Assembly (NCBI RefSeq): GCF_002023715.1 | Contig: NZ_MAHX01000016.1 | Span: forward strand, 310,001 to 374,000 | DNA from: Elizabethkingia occulta | GTDB lineage: Bacteria > Bacteroidota > Bacteroidia > Flavobacteriales > Weeksellaceae | DNA: 64,000 nucleotides | Direction: 5' to 3' | Shown: positions 33,528 through 40,385 of the stretch, piece by piece | Layout of the letters: each line of letters starts with the position of its first letter | Position numbering within the stretch: the stretch's first letter is position 1 | The notes under the pieces: generated by a model | The model's database searches: none | What the model was told of the DNA's origin: nothing | The model's input: the letters and a program-made list of their open reading frames with translations, nothing else | Program-made: the position numbers and the translations under genes

Positions 33528-35021
33528 TTATTGGGTTGAATGTTGCATCTGGCTGGCGTCTATAGTTACCCCAAGGCTGGCTGCTATTTTTATCCCCAGA
33601 TCAATATTGGCTCTGAAAAAATGACATAACTGTCTGTTGATAATAAGATCTTTTTTCTCCCCTTTTATACCTTTCATATGTTCTACGATATTATGGATAA
33701 GATTTTTTCTATCCTCATCATTCATCGCTTTGGAATATAAAAGTCCGGGCTGAGTATAATGATCGTTATCATCCTTATTTCTGTCAAAGAATGCTACATG
33801 TGCACTGTCCAATTCCTCTTCGAAAGGTTTATATGCCGGATCCGGAGTTATATTGTCGAAGCTATTCGGGAAATAATTGGGTGCATCTCCACCGTTGTCT
33901 CCCATAGCCATATAACCATCTCTCTGGTAGTTGTTTACCTGGAAAGGACATGCGTTTACCGGTAAGTGATGGGAATTGACACCAACTCTGTAACGGTGAG
34001 CATCGGCATAAGAGAACAAACGCCCCTGAAGCATTTTGTCCGGAGAGAAACTTATTCCGTCGATAAGATTGCTGGGAGCAAATGTACTTTGCTCAACATG
34101 GGCAAAATAGTTTACAGGAACCTCATTCAGTTCCATAATACCAACATCAATTAATGGATATTCGCTATGTGGCCATACTTTGGTAACATCGAACGGATTC
34201 CAACGGAAGTTTTTAGCCTCTTCTTCAGTCATTACCTGTATTTGCATTGTCCATTTAGGGAAATTTCCATTGTCTATTGCATCTACAAGATCCTCCTGAG
34301 CGAAATCCGGGTTTTTACCTTTCATTTCGGCAGCCTCTTCATTGTTAAAGTTTTTGATTCCCTGCTGGCTTTTGAAATGGAATTTTACCCAATGCCTTTC
34401 GTTCTTTTCATTGATCATCGCAAAGGTATGAGAACCATAGCCATGCATATGTCTGTAGCCATGAGGAGTTCCTCTGTCAGACATCAGTATTAATACCTGA
34501 TGTAGAGATTCAGGATTCAGAGACCAATAGTCCCACATTACGGTATGATCTTTCAGGTTAGTTCTTGGTACTCTCTTTTGGGTATGTATAAAGTCCGGGA
34601 ACTTCTTTGCATCTTTAATAAAGAATACCGGAGTATTGTTTCCTACCAGATCCCAGTTACCATCTTCAGTATAAAATTTCAGAGCAAATCCTCTTGGGTC
34701 TCTTTCTGTATCAGCGCTTCCTTTTTCTCCGCCAACAGTAGAGAAACGGGCAAACATCTTGCATTCGTTTCCAACTTTAGAGAAAAGTTTTGCACGGGTA
34801 TATTTACTAATATCACCAGTTACAGTAAATTTTCCGTAAGCACCGGAACCCTTGGCATGCACAATTCTTTCAGGAATTCTTTCTCTTACAAAATGAGCTA
34901 AATTCTCCTGTAAAATAAAGTCTTGTAATAAAACAGGGCCTCTGGAACCAACAGTTTGTGAATCTTCATGATTGTAGTATGGTATCCCGGCTGCGTTGGT
35001 AAGCTTCTTTTTATTTTCCAT
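33528..35021 (-). CDS. katA: Haem catalase
   Basis: Protein of 497 residues from the ATG at 35021 (MENKKKLTNAAGIPYYNHED); an upstream in-frame start at 35075 is not conserved in style. It has the catalytic histidine His55 in RIVHAKGSGAYG, FARFSTVGGEKGS, the asparagine in GNNTPVFFIKD, and the haem-ligand tyrosine in RLFSYADAHRYRVG. The length fits small-subunit (clade 3) catalases. It breaks down hydrogen peroxide in the cytoplasm. Divergence from an OxyR gene across 98 bases indicates peroxide-induced expression. Confidence 0.95.
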   Translation of the reverse strand: MENKKKLTNAAGIPYYNHEDSQTVGSRGPVLLQDFILQENLAHFVRERIPERIVHAKGSGAYGKFTVTGDISKYTRAKLFSKVGNECKMFARFSTVGGEKGSADTERDPRGFALKFYTEDGNWDLVGNNTPVFFIKDAKKFPDFIHTQKRVPRTNLKDHTVMWDYWSLNPESLHQVLILMSDRGTPHGYRHMHGYGSHTFAMINEKNERHWVKFHFKSQQGIKNFNNEEAAEMKGKNPDFAQEDLVDAIDNGNFPKWTMQIQVMTEEEAKNFRWNPFDVTKVWPHSEYPLIDVGIMELNEVPVNYFAHVEQSTFAPSNLIDGISFSPDKMLQGRLFSYADAHRYRVGVNSHHLPVNACPFQVNNYQRDGYMAMGDNGGDAPNYFPNSFDNITPDPAYKPFEEELDSAHVAFFDRNKDDNDHYTQPGLLYSKAMNDEDRKNLIHNIVEHMKGIKGEKKDLIINRQLCHFFRANIDLGIKIAASLGVTIDASQMQHSTQ

Positions 35022-35087
35022 AACTGTATTTTTATTTAAGTATTTTTGGATTAGTAAAATTAGGCATTTTATCAAAAAGAAAATAGC

Positions 35088-35095
35088 TATATTTG
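35088..35095 (+). promoter_or_regulatory. Candidate -7 element of oxyR in the katA-oxyR divergent region
   Basis: TATATTTG fits TAnnTTTG and predicts a transcript start about 21 bases before the oxyR ATG. The rest of the 98-base region would have to hold the katA promoter and OxyR sites; I could not pick these out by eye. Confidence 0.45.
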
Positions 35096-35119
35096 TTATA
35101 CTTTTAATTTATATATTCT

Positions 35120-36073
35120 ATGAATATCCAACAACTTGAATACTTGATCGCTGTTGACAAGTATAAACACTTCGGTAAAGCAGCGCAGGCATGTTTTATA
35201 ACACAACCAACATTGAGTGCGATGATTCAGAAATTTGAAGAAGAGTTGGATATCAAGATTTTTGACCGTACAAGCCATCCTATTCGTACAACGGATGCTG
35301 GTCAGCAAATTATAGAACAAGCCAAAAAGATTATAGATGATGTTATGGAACTCCGTAACAGAGCCAATCTTCTGAACAATATCGTATCGGGAAAAATTAA
35401 TCTTGGAATTATTCCGACAGTATCTGCATTCCTGCTGCCTAACGAGATCTTTGATTTCCTGAGAAGAAATCCTAAGATTGAAATGAATGTGAAGGAAATG
35501 ACAACAGAGAATGTAATTAAGGCACTGAAATCTGGTGAAATTGATGCCGGGATTATTTCTACACCTTATGCAGCTGCAGATGAATTCTTTAGCGACTTTC
35601 TGTACAACGAAGAATTATTGATTTATTCTTCTAATAAAGATCTTAACAAAGACGGAGACAGCTTCATCATCCCTGAAGATATTGATCTGGAAGACGTATG
35701 GTTATTATCAGAAGGAAATTGCCTTCGCACGCAGGTAGAAAATATCTGTAAATTAAAAGAAAATGAACTGAAGCCATCCAATCTGGATTTCAAAGCATCC
35801 AGCGTTAATACTTTAGTTCAGATGGTAGACAGAGTCGGTGGATTGACTGTTATTCCGGAAATGGCAGTAGACCATCTTACAGAAGGACAAAGAGAAAAGG
35901 TATTCCATTTCAGAAAACCTTACCCAAAAAGAGAAATAAGTCTTATTTATTATAAACCAACATACAAGCAAAAACTTCTGGATGAAATGACGGATTCTAT
36001 TCGTGAATCACTGAAAAATAAACTGAAGTATGATGCCGCACCAGCGGATTTTGTGGGGGTTAAGCCGGAGTAG
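35120..36073 (+). CDS. oxyR: Hydrogen-peroxide sensor OxyR (LysR family)
   Basis: Protein of 317 residues. The N-terminal LysR helix-turn-helix (MNIQQLEYLIAVDKYKHFGK, ACFITQPTLSAMIQKFE) precedes a substrate-binding domain. Cys201 and Cys210 in GNCLRTQVENIC have the same 9-residue spacing and setting as the redox cysteines 199 and 208 of E. coli OxyR, so this is a real peroxide sensor rather than a generic LysR protein. It is divergent from katA, its likely target. Confidence 0.94.
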   Translation: MNIQQLEYLIAVDKYKHFGKAAQACFITQPTLSAMIQKFEEELDIKIFDRTSHPIRTTDAGQQIIEQAKKIIDDVMELRNRANLLNNIVSGKINLGIIPTVSAFLLPNEIFDFLRRNPKIEMNVKEMTTENVIKALKSGEIDAGIISTPYAAADEFFSDFLYNEELLIYSSNKDLNKDGDSFIIPEDIDLEDVWLLSEGNCLRTQVENICKLKENELKPSNLDFKASSVNTLVQMVDRVGGLTVIPEMAVDHLTEGQREKVFHFRKPYPKREISLIYYKPTYKQKLLDEMTDSIRESLKNKLKYDAAPADFVGVKPE

Positions 36074-36120
36074 GCTAAACCTCTACTAACTTAGTATGAT
36101 AAAAAGCATCTTTTGTTTAA

Positions 36121-36149
36121 TTGTTTTTTAAATAAAAGATGTAAATTTG
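36121..36149 (+). promoter_or_regulatory. Consensus promoter of metK
   Basis: TTG (36121-36123), 18 bases, TAAATTTG (36142-36149): a full match to the Bacteroidota housekeeping promoter. Transcription should start near 36153, just before the riboswitch-like element. Confidence 0.72.
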
Positions 36150-36159
36150 CAACCAAGTT

Positions 36160-36217
36160 ATTGAGAGGAAAAATTTGTGCTGATTGCAACCTCATTAAAA
36201 AAATGCTAAAACGGTAT
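36160..36217 (+). promoter_or_regulatory. SAM-II-like riboswitch upstream of metK
   Basis: Blocks resembling the SAM-II (metA-type) aptamer occur in order: GAGG (36165-36168) pairing with CCTC (36190-36193) as P1; a loop containing ATTTG and CTGATTGCAA (36180-36189); an A-rich linker ATTAAAAAAA; and ATGCTAAAA (36203-36211). A pseudoknot between GTGCTG (36177-36182) and CGGTAT (36212-36217) can be drawn with several G-U pairs. The element lies between a consensus promoter and metK, the expected place for control by S-adenosylmethionine. P1 is short, so a covariance-model match is the deciding test. Confidence 0.68.
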
Positions 36218-36275
36218 TTCTTGTCTTTTCAATCAGTGCATATTCCAGTATTTTAACATAATAATATATTGTATT

Positions 36276-37556
36276 ATGCCATATTTATTTACATCAGAAT
36301 CTGTTTCTGAAGGACACCCGGATAAAATTGCAGATCAGATATCCGATGCCCTAATTGATAATTTCTTAGCTTATGATAAAGATTCCAAAGTAGCATGTGA
36401 AACTTTGGTAACGACTGGTCAGGTTGTATTAGCCGGAGAAGTAAAATCTTCAGCTTATTTAGATGTACAGCATATCGCCAGAGAAGTAATTAACGGAATT
36501 GGTTATACCAAAGGAGAGTACATGTTTAATGGTGATTCTTGTGGTGTAATTTCAGCAATTCACGAGCAGTCTCCGGATATCAATCAGGGAGTTGACAGGA
36601 AAGTTACTGATGAGAGCTTTGAGGCTAAAGCGAATGCACAGGGAGCAGGAGATCAGGGTATGATGTTTGGTTATGCAACCAATGAAACGGCTAATTATAT
36701 GCCTTTAGCACTGGATTTAGCACACTCTATTCTAAGAGAATTATCAGCGATAAGAAGAGAAAGTAAAGAGATTACTTACCTTCGTCCGGATGCTAAAAGC
36801 CAGGTGACGATCGAATATTCAGATGATCATAAGCCAATCCGTATAGATTCTATCGTTGTTTCTACACAGCATGATGATTTTGCTTCTGAAGAAGAAATGT
36901 TGTCTAAAATCCGTGAGGATATCAAAAATATATTAATTCCGAGAGTTGTTGCAACTCAGCCAGAACATATTCAGGTATTATTCAACGATCAGATCAAATA
37001 TCACATTAACCCGACAGGTAAATTTGTGATTGGTGGCCCTCATGGTGATACAGGTCTTACAGGAAGAAAAATTATCGTAGATACCTACGGTGGTAAAGGT
37101 GCACATGGTGGTGGTGCATTTTCTGGAAAAGATCCTTCTAAAGTTGACAGAAGTGCAGCTTATGCAACTCGTCATATTGCTAAAAATCTTGTTGCTGCAG
37201 GAGTTGCAGACGAAGTTTTAGTACAGGTTTCTTATGCAATTGGTGTTGCAGAACCTTGTGGTTTATTCATCAATACTTACGGAACTTCTAAAGTTGGTTT
37301 AACTGATGGTGACATCGCTAATAAAGTTTCAAAAGTATTTGACCTTCGTCCGTATGCTATTGAGCAGAACCTGAAACTTAGAAATCCTATTTATCAGGAA
37401 ACGGCTTCTTACGGCCATATGGGGAAAGAATACTATATAGCAGACAAGACTTTTAACAGAGGATCTGCTAATGAACTTACACTAAAAGATCTTGAATTCT
37501 TCACATGGGAAAAGCTCGACAGAGTCGACGATATCAAAAAAGAATTTGGATTATAA
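36276..37556 (+). CDS. metK: S-adenosylmethionine synthase
   Basis: Protein of 426 residues. It has the signatures [20 protein letters not shown] (N-terminal active site with His and Asp), [12 protein letters not shown], and [18 protein letters not shown]. It makes S-adenosylmethionine from methionine and ATP in the cytoplasm. It is single-gene: its own promoter and a SAM-sensing-like leader upstream and a terminator downstream. A slight elongation relative to the E. coli enzyme (384 residues) is common in Bacteroidota. Confidence 0.96.
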   Translation: MPYLFTSESVSEGHPDKIADQISDALIDNFLAYDKDSKVACETLVTTGQVVLAGEVKSSAYLDVQHIAREVINGIGYTKGEYMFNGDSCGVISAIHEQSPDINQGVDRKVTDESFEAKANAQGAGDQGMMFGYATNETANYMPLALDLAHSILRELSAIRRESKEITYLRPDAKSQVTIEYSDDHKPIRIDSIVVSTQHDDFASEEEMLSKIREDIKNILIPRVVATQPEHIQVLFNDQIKYHINPTGKFVIGGPHGDTGLTGRKIIVDTYGGKGAHGGGAFSGKDPSKVDRSAAYATRHIAKNLVAAGVADEVLVQVSYAIGVAEPCGLFINTYGTSKVGLTDGDIANKVSKVFDLRPYAIEQNLKLRNPIYQETASYGHMGKEYYIADKTFNRGSANELTLKDLEFFTWEKLDRVDDIKKEFGL

Positions 37557-37566
37557 ATTATATCGA

Positions 37567-37592
37567 AGCCGTTTCTAGTAAACGGCTTTTTC
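37567..37592 (+). terminator. Terminator after metK
   Basis: AGCCGTTT and AAACGGCT form a perfect 8-bp stem around CTAGT, followed by TTTT. Confidence 0.85.
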
Positions 37593-37626
37593 TATGTTAA
37601 AGATTTATAAAATTTAAAAATCAAAT

Positions 37627-37634
37627 TAGCTTTG
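37627..37634 (+). promoter_or_regulatory. Candidate -7 element of sodA
   Basis: TAGCTTTG fits TAnnTTTG; transcription would begin near 37638, about 45 bases before the ATG. No TTG partner at the usual spacing. Confidence 0.45.
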
Positions 37635-37682
37635 CCGGGTTTTATTCCTTAATTTTGAGTATTAACTTTAAAATTATTAAAA

Positions 37683-38279
37683 ATGTCATTTGAATTACCA
37701 AAACTAGGATATGCTTACGACGCATTAGAACCGACTATCGATGCTCAAACAATGGAAATACACTACACAAAGCACCACCAGGCTTATGTAGATAACCTTA
37801 ATAAGGCAATTGCAGGAACTGATCTTGAAGGTAAAACTATCGAGGAAGTAATTAAAGAAGGTAGCGACAAACCAGCTGTTAGAAATAACGGTGGTGGTCA
37901 CTTCAACCATACATTATTCTGGGAGATTTTAACTCCGGGCGGATCAAAAGAGCCGGTAGGAAAAATAAAAGAAGCTATCGAAAATTATGGAGGTCTTGAA
38001 AAATTCAAAACTGATTTCGCTGAAGCTGCTAAAACAAGATTTGGTTCAGGATGGGCTTGGTTAATTAAAAATGCAGACGGATCTGTATCTGTTGGATCAA
38101 CTGCTAATCAGGACAGTCCAATCACTCCGGGAGCTGGCGTTGCAGGTACACCTGTATTGGGTATTGATGTATGGGAGCATGCTTACTACCTAAAATATCA
38201 GAACAAGAGACCTGATTATGTAACAGCTTTCTTTGATGTAATCAATTGGGATAAAGTAGAAGAGAATTATAACAAATAA
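37683..38279 (+). CDS. sodA: Superoxide dismutase, Mn type
   Basis: Protein of 198 residues with the four metal ligands His27, His76, Asp162 and His166 (the last two in IDVWEHAYYL). The GGGHFNH stretch and the glutamine in TANQDSPI fit the manganese-type rather than the iron-type pattern. There is no signal peptide, so it is cytoplasmic. It removes superoxide; with katA and oxyR 2-3 kb away the region has an oxidative-stress flavour, though these are separate transcripts. Confidence 0.95.
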   Translation: MSFELPKLGYAYDALEPTIDAQTMEIHYTKHHQAYVDNLNKAIAGTDLEGKTIEEVIKEGSDKPAVRNNGGGHFNHTLFWEILTPGGSKEPVGKIKEAIENYGGLEKFKTDFAEAAKTRFGSGWAWLIKNADGSVSVGSTANQDSPITPGAGVAGTPVLGIDVWEHAYYLKYQNKRPDYVTAFFDVINWDKVEENYNK

Positions 38280-38295
38280 GACTTTTCTTTAACAT

Positions 38296-38327
38296 AAAAA
38301 AGGGAACAGATTCTGTTCCCTTTTTTT
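38296..38327. terminator. Bidirectional terminator between sodA and the NUDIX-type regulator
   Basis: GGGAACAGA and TCTGTTCCC form a stem flanked by an A-run on the left and a T-run on the right; it can end both convergent transcripts. Confidence 0.88.
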
Positions 38328-39069
38328 ATTTTTTGAATTTGTAGTAGTACGGAGCTTTGTTTGCTGATCCATCGAATTTCTTTTCCAGTCGTTCCAGAAA
38401 ATCCAGGCTGAGCATTTTTCTCTGAAAATTATTTCTTCTGAGAGGTTCTCCCAAAATGCATTCGTATAAATTTTGCAGCTCCTTCATGGTAAATTTTTCT
38501 GGTAACAGATTGCTTCCGTAGATTTTGTAGTCCAGATTTTTACGTAAAAATTCCATGCCTTTTTCAATAATCTCGCGGTGGTCAAATGCTATTTCCTTAG
38601 GAAGATTATGAACATCAAACCATTCACACTTTTCACTAAATGCATCCGGGAATGTAGAAGACAAAGTATAATCTATAAGTGCATAATAGCCGATACTAAT
38701 GTGTCTCTCAAAAAGCCAGTGATCCTTCGGAAGATTTATCTCCTTGTTTTTTGTGAGCCGGTTATGGATATCCGATTCTGTACGGTTCTTGTTACCAAAA
38801 GTATAAAACTGTTCCAGAAATATTTCGTCCAGATGAGTTCTTTCATATAACAGTCTGTAAGCCGCATCATCTACATTTTCATCTCTAAAGATGAATCCAC
38901 CGGGTAGCGCCCAAATGTCAAGATTGAAGTACTTAAGCATCAGTACCTTCAGGCTTTTATTATGAAAACCAAAAATCACGCAGTCTATCGAAAGCTGTCT
39001 GATAAAATCATTAGTTTCGACAAGGGTCTGCAGGTTATTATTGGTTTCATGAGTTTTATTTTTTTCCAT
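38326..39069 (-). CDS. NUDIX-fold transcriptional regulator (NrtR/AraR-like)
   Basis: Protein of 247 residues. The first ~150 form a NUDIX-fold domain (LSIDCVIFGFHNKSLKVLML, WALPGGFIFRDENVDDAAYR) and the last ~80 a winged helix-like domain (KFTMKELQNLYECILGEPL, NFQRKMLSLDFLERL). The Nudix box is broken: Gly58, Glu64, Arg72 and Glu76 remain, but two catalytic glutamate positions are Leu73 and Arg77. This fits a ligand-sensing regulator, as in the NrtR family and the NUDIX-type AraR of Bacteroides. It forms a unit with the MFS transporter (7-base gap) and sits beside two SusCD pairs, so a sugar effector is likely. Confidence 0.82.
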   Translation of the reverse strand: MEKNKTHETNNNLQTLVETNDFIRQLSIDCVIFGFHNKSLKVLMLKYFNLDIWALPGGFIFRDENVDDAAYRLLYERTHLDEIFLEQFYTFGNKNRTESDIHNRLTKNKEINLPKDHWLFERHISIGYYALIDYTLSSTFPDAFSEKCEWFDVHNLPKEIAFDHREIIEKGMEFLRKNLDYKIYGSNLLPEKFTMKELQNLYECILGEPLRRNNFQRKMLSLDFLERLEKKFDGSANKAPYYYKFKK

Positions 39070-39076
39070 ATAGTAT

Positions 39077-40285
39077 TTATGAGATTTGTTTTTGTTTGTA
39101 ATTTAAAAATAGTGCAGATAATGCTATCGTTGGCAAAAATAGTAAAGTAAATGCATATTCTGGTTGGATATGATCCAGAGTAAGTCCAATAACCAAAGAA
39201 CTTGTACACGATGCCAGAGACGAAAAGACAATAATAAGCCCCAAAAGAGTGCCTCTTTCCTGTTCATTTGGTAAGCTGTAAAGCTGATGGGCATTGATAA
39301 TAGGGTATAACGGACCAATAAAAAAGCCCATACAGGGAATAAGATATAAAAATATCTGATGTGGTTTTTCGAATATGAGTATACCACTAATACAGGACAC
39401 AATTATAAAAACTGAGACTAATAAGCCTGCAAAAAGCTTGCTCCAGGAGCGTTTAAGGATCAGCATACCATAAATAATTCTTCCCGCAAGTGCTGAAAAG
39501 GCAAATATTACGGTAGTTTGTGTGGCTGCGAACGGATCGGCATTGAAGATAGCCTTAGAATATGTTGGAAGCCAAGTTGTAAAACTTTGCTCAGTTATTA
39601 TGATAAAAAAGACGATTGCCAGAAATAAGAAAGATTTTTTCATTACCTGCCAACTGCTTAATGCTATTGTGCTTTTCTGATCGGATGTGCTGGTGTATGC
39701 TTTCTGCCATACAGATTTTCCGGAGAAAAGAAAGCCTATTGTTAAAAGGCTGAAAAATGCAATTGCCCAGAAGCCATATTTCCATAGATATGGTGAAGAA
39801 CTTCCCATAATAAGACCAAAAATAAGGTTTACTATAACAATTCCTGCCATAAAAGAGGCTTCGATAAACTGCATAAAACGGCTGCCATTTTCCTCTGCTT
39901 TACTCAGATTAATGGTAATGTAGAGTACAGAAATTTTCACTAGTATAAAACATAACCCGATTAACAAGAACCAGATTTTGAAAAACCAGAAATCATCAAC
40001 AAAAGGTGTTATAATACATAGAATAAAGGCTATTGATAAACCTATTATAATTGAGTTGAGATGACCTATCCGTGGTATGTAGCGTGATATAAATGCCGCC
40101 AGAAAGGCAATAGGTAAATCTTTAAATACTTCTAATGAACCAAGAAGGACGAATTTTTTTTGTCCAAAATAATTAAGAATAACAATGCTCAAACAGTTCA
40201 AAAGCATTGAAAATGTAAAAAAACTCAGTGCGAGCCCTATTTTCAGTGAAGTTTTTTTGCCCAAAAAGGAATATTTAGTATTCAA
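39077..40285 (-). CDS. MFS transporter, probably for a sugar
   Basis: Protein of 402 residues with about 12 hydrophobic membrane segments and the usual mid-point break around residue 190-215. It belongs to the major facilitator superfamily; I do not recognise the subfamily. It lies 7 bases upstream of the NUDIX-type regulator on the minus strand and 100 bases from the divergent susC, so it is a candidate inner-membrane importer for the mono- or disaccharides released by the neighbouring beta-glucosidases. Confidence 0.82.
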   Translation of the reverse strand: MNTKYSFLGKKTSLKIGLALSFFTFSMLLNCLSIVILNYFGQKKFVLLGSLEVFKDLPIAFLAAFISRYIPRIGHLNSIIIGLSIAFILCIITPFVDDFWFFKIWFLLIGLCFILVKISVLYITINLSKAEENGSRFMQFIEASFMAGIVIVNLIFGLIMGSSSPYLWKYGFWAIAFFSLLTIGFLFSGKSVWQKAYTSTSDQKSTIALSSWQVMKKSFLFLAIVFFIIITEQSFTTWLPTYSKAIFNADPFAATQTTVIFAFSALAGRIIYGMLILKRSWSKLFAGLLVSVFIIVSCISGILIFEKPHQIFLYLIPCMGFFIGPLYPIINAHQLYSLPNEQERGTLLGLIIVFSSLASCTSSLVIGLTLDHIQPEYAFTLLFLPTIALSALFLNYKQKQIS

Positions 40286-40330
40286 AAATAAGCTTTTATA
40301 ACCGATGAATATTAAGAAAAGTTAAATTTT

Positions 40331-40362
40331 TTGTTAACATATCATAAAATTTATTATTATTG
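40331..40362 (+). promoter_or_regulatory. Candidate promoter of the first susC
   Basis: TTG (40331-40333), 21 bases, TATTATTG (40355-40362), one mismatch from TAnnTTTG. The -7 part lies inside the inverted repeat at 40353-40385. Confidence 0.4.
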
Positions 40363-40385
40363 TCTCTAAGAGAGATAATAATAAT
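40353..40385 (+). promoter_or_regulatory. Inverted repeat abutting the start codon of the first susC
   Basis: ATTATTATTGTCTCT (40353-40367) and AGAGATAATAATAAT (40371-40385) pair over 15 positions with one G-U, loop AAG. The right arm ends on the base before the ATG at 40386. As DNA it could be an operator overlapping the -7 region; as RNA it would hide the ribosome-binding region. The second susC lacks this exact repeat. Confidence 0.6.

Noticed and set aside
33759-34901. Several plus-strand frames opposite catalase
   Set aside because: Antisense shadows of a fully conserved catalase.
36160-36235. Canonical SAM-I (S-box) riboswitch upstream of metK
   Set aside because: GCAACC and TGCTAA are present, but the SAM-I P2/kink-turn order is not; the block order fits SAM-II better.
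38326-39069. Active ADP-ribose hydrolase
   Set aside because: Two catalytic glutamate positions of the Nudix box are replaced and a winged-helix-like domain follows, so a regulator is more likely.
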